This document shows positions 45,901 to 57,100 of a stretch of 64,000 nt of DNA, in pieces. Origin of the DNA: Telmatactis stephensoni. Lineage: Eukaryota; Cnidaria; Anthozoa; Actiniaria; Isophelliidae. Made by a program: the position numbers and the translations under genes. The notes under the pieces were generated by a model. The model saw only the letters and a list, made by a program, of their open reading frames with translations. It ran no database searches and was not told the origin of the DNA. The stretch covers positions 186,001-250,000 of the forward strand of contig JALIZF010001721.1 in NCBI GenBank assembly GCA_029948255.1, read 5' to 3'. Each line of letters opens with the position of its first letter. Position 1 is the stretch's first letter.

Positions 45901-48900
45901 GGTGCTCAGGATCAGTAGGGCTTTGTGAGTATTGGTTAACTTGAGACTCGGTCATTGAGGACGTAGTTCTGTCGAGTAAATCTTCTTCGTCTACTTGTAC
46001 TTCTGATACCATATTATGGGGTACAAAACCGGCGCGTCCATCCAGCTCACCCCAGTAAAAACCATCTTGATCTTTATCACCGTAAATCTACAGAATAAAA
46101 CAAGTATTTTTACTTGGCGGATATAAATGTTCGGTAAGTACTTGGTGTATGCAATGTATGCAACACCAATTGTATGCAACACCAAGTGTATCAAATAGAT
46201 TGTATATCAATGGAAATATCATCTATTGATACAACTGGTGTTGCATATACCAAGTATTTACGTTATGTTCAGCCCAGGACGGTCGGAAGCCCGCCGAGTA
46301 AACGCGTCTTGTCATGACGATCCATCTTCTAACCCTCCCTTCATCCACCTTCATCTCCCTTTATCCACTTTCATCTCCCTTTATCCCTCTTCTAAACCTC
46401 CCTTCATCCATCTTCATCTCCCTTCATCCCTCTTCTAAACCTCCCTTCATCCACCTTCATCTCCCTTATCCATCTTCTAACCCTCCCTTCATCCACCTTT
46501 CTACGCGGTAGTCAGTAGTGAAGGGTGTACCCCTTGACCCCTCCCTTCCTTAATGCTTTTATCATTACCCGTTCGCTATCTGACATGCCTTAGGGATCCT
46601 AGTTTGTAGTTACACGGCAGTTATAGTGGGCTATACATATTCGATGGAAATCAAGAGCACTGTGGTGTCATCAGTAAAGGTTAACATGATATTCAACGCA
46701 CCCCCTCTATCAGTGCTACAGATTTCAGAGAAGCCAAACGATGTGAGAAATAGCCCCTTTTCTGTTAATATTGATTTCAAATTAATTTCTTACCTTGAGA
46801 AGATCTCCTTCGTTAAAAGCGAGTTCCTCTTCGTCGGCATCAGGGTTTGGTGACTGTACCGCTGGGTTATAATCGTACAATGCAATAAATATACGAATGA
46901 GTTCATCTTCTTGTTCTTCATCGAGCATGTCTTCATCTTCCTCTACAGTGTAAGTTTGATTTACTCCATCCTCACTGGTGTCATTGTAATCTTGCGAAAA
47001 CTCTTGGTTGTTATCGTTAATGTCATCTGTAGACAAGGCAGGAGTTGAGGTCTTGTAGGGCGTGTCTTCTTCATATTGGTCAGCCTCTACATCACTGTAT
47101 GTCTGATTCTGAACTCCACTGCTAACATCGTTTTCACCATTACTCGGTATTTGTTCAGTTGAGTTCGCGAGGTACTTCAGTAAACCTTTTTCATCGTCAT
47201 TTGGTTCGTTGTTTTTATTATGTTGTTCTGCAGAAAATTTCCTTACATTTGCAGCGGTGAGGGCATGGTCTTTGCCGTCATCGACTTCGTCACTAAGTAA
47301 GTCCATGACGTCATCGTCACTTCGAAACCCATCGGAAGCAGACTGACTGCGCGACGATCGACTTCGTTTTTGAATGGACTCGGTTGCTTCTTCTTCCTCT
47401 ACTTCGTCGATAACTGACAACTCGTCACTGGAGTCAACGATGTCGCTATCACTAAGATCCACAGGAGGCAAAAACGGTTCTTTTTGGTCTTGTTTTGTCT
47501 TGCTTTTTGCTTTTTGTTTATAACTGGTGGCTGCTTTCAGAGAGTTGTTTAATTCATCCACATCGATGTCGCTTAGTCCTGAGATCTTTCTCTCTGGTGC
47601 TTCGTTCTTAGGCTGGTCAATGTCATTGTCACCTTGAAGGACGTCTTCTGCCTCCTTCCCTGGCTCATTTCTGTTTGTTTTGCGATCCTGTAGAAAGCAG
47701 CAAAAAGTATCATCAGTAACTATTTGTTATTGTTAAAAAACTCAGATGATACTAGACCACGGTGATGAAACAATTTATTCCCATACAATTATCGTATTTT
47801 TCTGGAATTAATCACGTGTTCTCTCGCATAATAAACAAACTTCATCATGAAATCCAGCATAACCCATCAAGCAAAAACACACGTTTTATCGAATTCATTT
47901 ACGCGCGATCCCGTACAAGCACGCGTAATCACGAATACATTACTAATCACGCAAGTCACACGTTACAAGCACACTTCACGTTCACAAAATAATCGACGCG
48001 CTAATCTCACCGTGTTATCACTAATATGTTGTACGTCATCTTCAATCTTGTTATCAAGGCTGTTACTGGTATCTACAACATGCCTCTCTTGTTTCTGTGG
48101 AATAGGTTGTACTGTGCATATTTCAACTTGTTCGTCATCGTCTACAGAACTGCTACCACCAAGGTCACTCTTGTTACTGCTATCATAGCTGTCTTCGTCC
48201 TCAATTTCTGCCTTCCAAACCACTGGTTTTCCTTTGGTACGTTTCTTTGGAATAGGAGGTACGCGCAGGTCCTGATTTGGTTTAACCGCTGGACTGACCT
48301 CATTAACAATAGCAGGCTCATTCTTTATTTGGTCGTTTGACTTATTCTCCTGATTCGCTGGCTCATTCTTGATTTCGTCGTTTGATTTCTTTCTTTGATT
48401 CACTGATTTAACTGGTTTAACCGCTGGACTGACGTCATTAACAACAGCAGGCTCATTTTTTATTTGGTCGTTCGATTTATTCTCCTGATTCGCTGGCTCA
48501 TCCTTTATGGTGTCTCTTGATTTATTCTTCTGATTGAGGTTTTGTTTATTCTTCAATGGTGTTACATTATGATCGTCATCTTCCAGTTTTTTTCGTTCTT
48601 CTTCGCTGCTGACGCGTTTAGGTTTAACAGGGGTACCCACAGGCTGCGAACCAATTAATTTATTTATTTGGAAGTTAAACGTATGTAAAGGAATGGACAA
48701 TACGTTGGATGGAACAGACTCGCCGCAGAGAGACTGCGTGCGTACGGTTAGACGTAACGTCTCTGTCTTTGTTTTCTTGGCTGCACGCTCGATCATCCAT
48801 GATGCAACCGTCACGGATTCTGCAGTGGGTGATGTCACCTGAAAACAAAGATACGACATTAGATCTAATATGCGTGACACATTTTGTGTGACAATATTAA

Positions 48901-51119
48901 TTTTGTAGATTGAAAATGACGAGTTCGTGACGTGCATATGCAAGTGTCACGCAAAAATTAGTACGGTAATAAGATATAACATACACAGGAACCGCAGAGA
49001 CGGGGGGGGGGGGGGGAAGGCGGCCGTAAATGTTCGATAAAATACGTGACACTTGAGTTACACATTTTTTGTAATGTAAATGTAAAATGACGTGTCGCAA
49101 ACAAGTGTTACGAATTATTAGTAACAAATGACATGACCACAAACCTCTGCGCATGCTACGTCATTGATGTACACTTTGTATCCTGTCACGCGAGCACCAT
49201 TGGAGGTTCCTTGCTCCGTGATGGTCACTGGGATCCAGCTCACTTCCAACGTATTTGGACCACTTCGAGATGTCATGGGTAGAAGATGGACGTCAAGAGG
49301 TGGGTCAGGGGCACCTAGGTGATCAATGCAGGAAGAAAAACAGTAATGACTCGACTCGAAAACTGATATACGCTCAATCAGGTTGTGTTGGAAAGAGGAG
49401 GGCTTTACCGTGTGTACAAAGAATAGACTAACAACAACTACATACCTCCTTTTTGAGTAGTAAATTCTATCGATTCCGCCAACGGATCGCTTTCAATATC
49501 CTTCGAATCTTCGTCAAGTAAAATCTTTGGGTTCCTTGCGCGCACATGAACTCGATAATGTTCCTTAGGCTCCAAATTCGTAAGGGTATACTGGTAGGTG
49601 CCAGGTCTGTAAATGATAAAGGGTCCAGTTAGTCCCTGTCATAAGATCACGTGATAGGGCATCTGTCACTTACCTTATTGTTCGATGAGGAGTACCATTC
49701 ACCAGAATCTCGTGACTATACGAACTGTTGCCTGGCAACCATTCTACCTTGGCTGACGTGGGTGATACGTCATTGACTTGTAGGTTGCTAGGGGCAACTG
49801 AAGCATCTATAAATGACAGAATTTATTTATAAGTCGTCATTCACTTTTGAGACTGACTACAATCAAACTTCCACTTGCGACCATCTCTCGTAAGCGACCA
49901 CTTTCATGCGAAAACTTTTCAAAAATACCAAAAGTTTCCCATAGAAATTACTATAGTTGGCATCCATCTATTATTATGGTAAAATGTGCATGGCTCTTAC
50001 ATGGAGAATTGATGCGAATAAATATTCTGCAGTTAGCGCATGCCTTGAAGTTTAAACCCCCTATGGGCTTCACTCTCGTAGGTGACCACCTCTCTTAAGC
50101 GACCACCTTAACTTGACATTTTGGGTGGTCGCTTACAGGAGGTTTGACTGTATTATACTTACGCATGTCATAATAAAGTATATATGGTGTGACCTCTCTA
50201 AGGCGACCATCTCCCTTAAGCGACCACCTTAACTTGACATTTTGGGTGGTCGGCTTACGGGAGGTTTGAGTGTGCTTATAAAACCTACCTTTACCAATGG
50301 TCAACATGGCTTCCTTGTCGAGAGACTCGTCACCATGAATAGTTATTGTCCTGATCGAGACACGATACGTCTAAAATCATAAAAAAGAACTTCTTCAGAA
50401 AGGCAAAAACGATACGTGCAACCAACAGCTGAGACAAACAAAAACGCAACAAAATGTCGTGTTAGTAAAGAATTTATGGATCTTACAGCGAAAATCGTTG
50501 CATCGCGACCTCCAACGTCGGTAAGATTTTGGTCTTTTCTGATCCGTACATCATTCTTGGGGGCGGAGCTTTCACGAACTCATTCAGTGATTGGTTGATT
50601 TGAAAGAAGCTCCGCCCCCAAACTGATTGACGGCTCAGAAAAACCCAAAATCAAAACAAAATTTGTAATTTGCTGGTCGCGATGCAACGATTTTGGCTGT
50701 AAGAGAAAACATGGAGCCCTGCTTTAAGTGAACACCCAACTACGTCGGACACTTTGGCTTGCTTAGTTTCCTTATTAACGGGGAAGCAGTGTGTACGTCA
50801 ACAATAAAACGTACGTAAATGAGTGTGCAACGGACACGCGCCTTACGGTGACCGTGCGGCGACTGCCGTAAAAGACAATAGCTATATAGCTACCTTAGAT
50901 GGGTCGATATCCTCGATAAGTGCTTTAGTGTTTGCGGCACCTTTCACCATCATCTTCATTTCGCCATCTACATAGATACCGTAACCTTTGACCTCGTCAG
51001 GGGGGAGGTCAGCAGGCTTCCAGTTAAGAACTATACTACGAGTATGTTGACGCTCCAGCATTACTCGTCTGGGTGACGGTATTCCTGTGGTAAGTGATGG
51101 TCATTGTTAGTTATTGAAT

Positions 51120-51174
<55 letters not shown>

Positions 51175-54100
51175 TACATTATTCGGTAAATCTCATGTCG
51201 AGCTACTTCTAATGACTGGTTCGAGATCACGTCTGATGTCTATTAACTAAATTGATCGCTGGTACTAATTAATCTAGTGGTGGCTCACGGTCGTTGTCAA
51301 TTCACTCGTACTCAAGGACTGGAACGAGATCACTCATTGATTGATTTAACGTCACGTGTCAACTGCAATAACGTCACGTGTCAATTGATCTACTAGCTAA
51401 TTGGTTTACATCACGTGTCAACTCATCTACTCAATGACTGGTTCGAGATTCACGGAGATCACGTGACAACCTACACAACGATTGATTTAACATCAAATAA
51501 CATCACGTGTCAATTGATTTACTAGCTGATTGGTTTAACATCACGTGGCAACTAGAATAACGTCACGTGGCAACTGATCTACTCACTGATTGGTTTAACA
51601 TCACGTGTCAACTGATCTACTCACTGATTGGTTCAAGATCTGTATCATCACTTCTAAAGCCATCATGGCTACTAAGAAGGGCTTCACGTGACTCTTCTCC
51701 ATCATCGTCTTCCTCTTCTATGTCGCCAAGGTTGGAATCAGGGATGTGTTCCACGTTTAACCGTAAATTACGGTGAAGTTTTCCTGTATTCGATTAAACA
51801 CAAGTCTTATCAACACTGTATCATTTTTTGGTTTATCTGTTAGTAGTTTTACGTTTATCAGAATAAGTGAATCATTTATATGGGTCTTTAATTTTTTGTC
51901 ATTCATCCGTTCTCTTTTCTTATGGTCATTTTTACAGTGCGTTTAAGTAACGTCTTTTCCACGGTGCATTTCGTAACGTGACGTTTACGCAGGTAACGTA
52001 AAGTAGTGTTAAATCGCGCGTGTAAAATGTCGGCAATTTTGCAATGACAAATGTAACCTCGTAGCACTTTTAAGGTGTTGCGCGCGCTATTTCGTACGGT
52101 TTTTAACTTGTGGTTTGTTTACGCAAGATTTACATAGATTTTACAGATAATGGTTTTATCTCCTCCTTTGTATACACTGATTTGGAATAATTTGTCATAA
52201 GTTTTTATTGTTAATATTTAAGATTTTTATACCAGAGAACTGAACGACTTTAGCTGGTCTTTCAACGGGCTCTTCGCCTAGGTCATCTTGTTTAGCTGTG
52301 TATTTAAGAATAATTATCGTCACATCCTTATTATACTAATTACTTGGCTTAACGTAAACTACCCTTGCAAATTACAGTAACTTAAGTGACAGATTTAATG
52401 ACTCAGTCTTAGTAGTGTTATTGCTGCAGGTTTTAATCTGTAACGAGTAGGATGTAGTTTTTGTCATGCCTATATCACAATCACCACCTTTTAAACTAAG
52501 TTTTCAGGCAGTATCTTATCATTATGCTAAGACTTTTGAAATGAGAAAATGGTTGAGTTACTATTTTTCATTTACACTTGACAGTAAACCGCATCATCAT
52601 CTTCACATCATCATCATCATCATCATCAAAAGACCACATTAATGTAAATCTATGACATTCTCACTGTGTACTTCTTATTATTGTCCTTTAGAATGTTTAT
52701 AATGAAACAACAGTCCAGAACATCACAGTAGTCCAGTTCCAAGATATGCTTCCCCTGCCACATATAAAGGATTTAGAACGAGGTTACGTGCTAAAACCTT
52801 TGTCTTGTTACGAATGACTGATGCACGTAGCCTCGTCTTGATACTTTTGTATGTGGCAAGTGAAGTGTATCTCGGAAGTCGGCTATTATCAGATCATAGA
52901 CATCATCATTATAATTTAAAGACTGCATCATTATGAATCAAACATATTCTTACTATGGGCTTCTTCTTCTTCATCATTTCCATCCTCCATGTCACCTAAA
53001 TACAAAGATGTGCAATCATTAAATAAATACTATAAGGGCAACTGAACACAACATGCGGGAGCTCTTGAATGCCGTCAGTTAACACTTCCGTGTGCCCCCT
53101 CCCCCTCCCCCCCTTGCATGTATAGACAGTAAAAGGGTGTCCGCTTTACGTACATGAAGTAAACTTTATCAATTTACTTTAGGTCTACAGACGTAAAACA
53201 AGACAATTGGAAATTTCCGTAAGAATTACGTACCAGCTTGTTCGTCCTGTTGGCCGTTAATCCATGGCATTTCGTTCTCATCTAAGGAGGCAAATCAGGT
53301 ACAATGAATACAATAATCTTTCTAATTATAGTAAATGAGTTATCTCGATCTTCCAACAACTGATGAGCATTTTTATTCTTTTGTCAATCAGTTAACTTAA
53401 CTCGTGCTATAACTTATTTCTAATTTCTCAGTAGCGCGATTTTGGCTGTACTTTTACTGTACGATAACGAACCTTTGGTATCCTAATGGCGAACTTTATT
53501 TAACCGTGACCATACCGTATGCGTGGTAGCCTGTTTAACAGACGGTCAGAGGTCATCCGCTTTCCTCATGCTCCCTTAAGCCCGCCGCACACGTTGAAAA
53601 ACTGTGTGAGGAAACTGCGATGCGAGGTACTTTTCTCACCGTGTGCTCTTTTACCTGCTCTATTTTTGGCCTCGCGTAGCCAAAGATGCAACGTCTGCGG
53701 CGAGAAATTGTCTGAGCTAAGTGCCTCGCGTGGCAGTTTCCTCACGCAGTTTCTCAACGTGTGCGGCGGGCTTTACCCGACTGGGGAATTATACTTTTTC
53801 TATGGGGGGAGGGGTAGTCTTATGACGTCACACCCGTTTCCAGTACTTACCTGCTATTTTCTCTACAAAGTTCGAAGGTACCAGTCCCCTTTGTCCGTCC
53901 ATTAGTTCTCCCAAATAAAAACCGTCCTGAGCAAGAAGGAAAACAATATATCAAACATCGAGCGTTTTTACTCAAAAGCTCGGATACATAACCAAATTAA
54001 AGTCGGAACAATTATAAAGACCGAGCACCGTTAATTTGTAGCGCGCGCTCTATCTGATCTGTAGTGAAAACTTCAGTGGGGTTGGAACGAGCTGGAACAC

Positions 54101-57100
54101 AGTCTAGCACTTTGGGACCAATCTTTTCTCACGTTTATTGCAGTTTGGGCTACCTGTGATTTTATCTAATTACCTCATCCACGTCGCCAAACACGTAGAG
54201 GTACTCGCCAGCTTGAAAGGCCAACTCAGCCTCGGGACAGTCGTTAGGTGAGTGCTGGAATGGATCGTAACTATATCGAGCAATAAACACTGACAGGTTG
54301 TCTTCATCTATGTCAGAGTCGGAATCTTCCGCTTCTTGTTCCTGTGTGAGGTATTTCTCATCGAGGCTTTGGTCTACTGTGATGTTATCTTGATTTGAAG
54401 GAATGGTTTTCTTTGGTAATGCATTTCCTGAAAAGATCAAAAACTCTCTATCATCTTTCTCCATGAAAAATTATTGAAAAAACCGCGCAGATGGTACCGT
54501 GCAAGCAGAGGTTTTGTTCTGATCATCCTCATGACTAGTGGGAGGGGAAGACCTCTCCGACCCACGTGACCTTTAGGTTAAGCATGCGCAAAGGTGACTT
54601 AGCAAGAGGTCATTTTCGCGCCAAGTTATTGACGTCCGTCGCGCTGTGGCATATTTGTATTCCGTATATCGGGTTTGAAGCCGGTTTTTTTGACGAATAA
54701 ACCATAATTTTTACATCCAAATATGTGGAAGGGAAAATCGCGAGGGATGGCAGAGGTTACTTAGAAAAGTAAAAATTTGATAAGTTGTTCTTGTATTTTT
54801 AAGATAAAAAACATGCGGGCCGAATGGAATCAAAACTTACTTTTCTTAATGTTTTTATTGTTGTCAAGGCGACCATCAAGTTCGTTACCAGTGTCTAACG
54901 TGTCTTCTCCGTCGATCAAACTGGTGGTGACGTCATTATCTTCCATGTCAGCCAAGTCTCCTTCAGCCATGCTACTGACGTCACGACTTGCGTCACTCTC
55001 GTAGTTATCGTCCAGGAGACTGGTACTATCATCGCTGTAAGTAGCTTTCTTGATACGAAGAGATAGCTGGGAAATGTCCTCTTCGTCGGACTGGGTTGAT
55101 TTTGGATTCTTGCTGGTGTCAGAGCGAACTATGATAGTTTAAGGAAATTTAATTAGGATTAGAAACAGGTCATACCAGAAGTACATATAACTAAGTTATG
55201 TTATGTGCTTCTAACATTACTTCAGGCCCGAAAACAAGAAGTGACTTCCCAGCAATATTGTGCACGATGCGGGCGTGACAGCGCAGCCAAGTTGTACGTT
55301 CAACGTTCAACAAATTTCATGACAAGATCAAGTTTGAAAAGCAAAGCCGCAGTCATAACCACTGCTTTGCTAAAACGATTCAATTTTTCCTGACGTTTGC
55401 AACTTATGCCACACAAGCTAATAGTCAAGTGAGGAATCCGTGTGATTGTAATGCTTGTCGGTGACTAAGACACCACTGATAAACATTTGTCATCAGTGGC
55501 GGATCTAGACCTTTTGAAAGGGGGGCAACATTTTACAAAACACGGTGGGGGCGTAACTTCCTCAAATGCTCTTTTAAAGTAACTTGGCAGGGCTTTAGCA
55601 AGACCCCCTTCCCCCCCCCCCCCCCCCCCTGGATCCGCCGCTGGTCATATCTAACCGTTCATGGACGTACCACTAAGTGAATCTTCCTCACTGTCAGACA
55701 TCTCCAACTGCTTAATCCTTGAAGCAGCCACGTCAAGTATGTCCTTACTTGACGAGTCACTGCCTTCCTTCTCGCTCTTGACACTCTCATTGTCACGAAC
55801 GTCACCACGAAGCTTCCGCTTAGCTACTTGGCCTGGTGACGATTGCGTCTCTGTTTGTGTAGATTTATGATTGTCAGGTTTTGAAGTCTTGAGTTTTTCA
55901 AGTTGGTTTTTAAGATTATTTGCTTTTTCGTTGGAGTCTGCGCACTTCTGTTGTAACGCTCGAACATCGTTTTCTAATGACGTTACAGCGAGTCGATGGA
56001 CTTTTGTTGATTCCTCTTGAATCTGAAGCAAAAGAAAGATTTCAAATTCATGTTTAGCGCAAGCGGTATTTCATTGCAAGTCTTTTACCAAAGAACTACA
56101 CTATTTTAAATTCTAAAGTAAAAAGGTATTGGTCGAGATAGTTGGGTTCAAGATAGCGGGGCCAGTTCCTACATTTTACATATAAAGTTTTTTCTGCATT
56201 CTTCCGTTTTCTGGCCTCTCCAAATATCAACGAAAACAGTGAGATATGCTTGTTAAAAGTAGGGGTAGTCCAATGCACAACCCGTAACCCCGATAAATAT
56301 GGCTCCTGATCTCTTTAAACTAGAAATAAATGAAAAAGGAAAAAAAAAAGAAGAAGAGAGAGATTGCATGGATAAAAAGAATTTCATTTCATTACCTTGT
56401 GAAGCTGTCTGATTTCTTCTTCACGTTCTTTCAGTTTTGACATACTTGATACATGTTCCTTCTCTAACATTTTTCGCTGTTGTTCAGATGTTTCTAAGTC
56501 CTGAAAACGATTGAAATTCCTATAATGGTATTCATGAATTACACGAAAACACTCTGGCAGCATTTCGACCTCGTAAAAATAATGTACAAGATAATTTTGT
56601 GAAATGCATATTCTTCAAATAATAAAATTATTATATTAATGTTGCCTTTTTTCATACAAAATTTTCTTGTCTTTTCTTTAGAGAGAGAAGTTACGCTAAG
56701 AAATGAATGACTAAACGGACGAATGACTAAAAGGATGGATGGATGAATGAATAAATGAAAGGAGAGAAAAGAAAGAAGAAAAGAAAGAAGGAAAGAAGGA
56801 AAGAAAGATAGAAGGAAAGAAAGAAAGAGAAAGAAAGAAAGGAAGGAAGGAAAGAAAGAAAGAAAAGAGAGAAAGAAAGAAATGAATGAATGAATAAAGT
56901 GGTATACGTGTACGTCTACAATTTAACACCTACCTGTTTTACGTGCATTAAGTCCTTCAACTGCTCTCTAAGTTTCAGACATTCTTGCTGCAAAACATGG
57001 CGTTCGTCTTCCGCTTTTTGAAGATCGTCTTTTAAGCTCTTTATCTCTTCCTCAAGCTGAAATAACAACATTGTGTTAGTGAATTTTGTTGATAAACAAA

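Larger units (their letters stand above)
42936..47687 (-). other. RIMBP SH3-2, SH3-3 and polybasic C-terminus
   Basis: SH3-2 (residues ~1838-1900): [20 protein letters not shown] in 46794-47687, then [27 protein letters not shown] in 45548-46087. SH3-3 (~2033-2097): [40 protein letters not shown] (45226-45297) and [11 protein letters not shown] (44290-44397). These match human RIMBP2 nearly word for word ([26 protein letters not shown]). The last exon ends in a lysine-rich tail ([20 protein letters not shown]), which could bind acidic membrane lipids. Confidence 0.93.
48838..51084 (-). other. RIMBP three FN3 domains (residues ~1053-1355)
   Basis: FN3-1: [20 protein letters not shown] in 50894-51084 plus exon 50289-50370. 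FN3-2: [20 protein letters not shown] and [12 protein letters not shown] in 49674-49806 plus [20 protein letters not shown] in 49446-49606; compare human RIMBP2 APSHLRVDNITQISAQLSWL. FN3-3: [20 protein letters not shown] and [14 protein letters not shown] in 49145-49314, finishing in the start of exon 48011-48838. Confidence 0.9.
51625..53281 (-). other. RIMBP linker built from four small phase-1 exons
   Basis: Exons of 48, 42, 63 and 159 bases (53234-53281, 52954-52995, 52233-52295, 51625-51783), each starting and ending in phase 1, encode only acidic linker sequence ([57 protein letters not shown]). Any combination can be skipped or kept without changing the frame, which predicts alternative splicing between SH3-1 and the FN3 block. 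Confidence 0.75.

Noticed and set aside
46226..46511. Pro/Ser/His-rich open frames (PPFIHLHLP repeats)
   Set aside because: Translation of the pyrimidine-rich minisatellite at 46318-46505.
51113..51640. Possible CRISPR-like array (regular repeats)
   Set aside because: Eukaryotic intron; the AAGC tract is a microsatellite and the CACGTG units are imperfect and without unique equal-length spacers.
53519..53905. 128-codon plus-strand frame and its antisense partner
   Set aside because: Produced by the palindromic element at 53578-53774 and overlapping RIMBP exon 13 on the other strand.
55498..55643. hAT element target-site duplication
   Set aside because: Flanks share only GTCAT offset from the ends; not a clean 8-base duplication, so not claimed.
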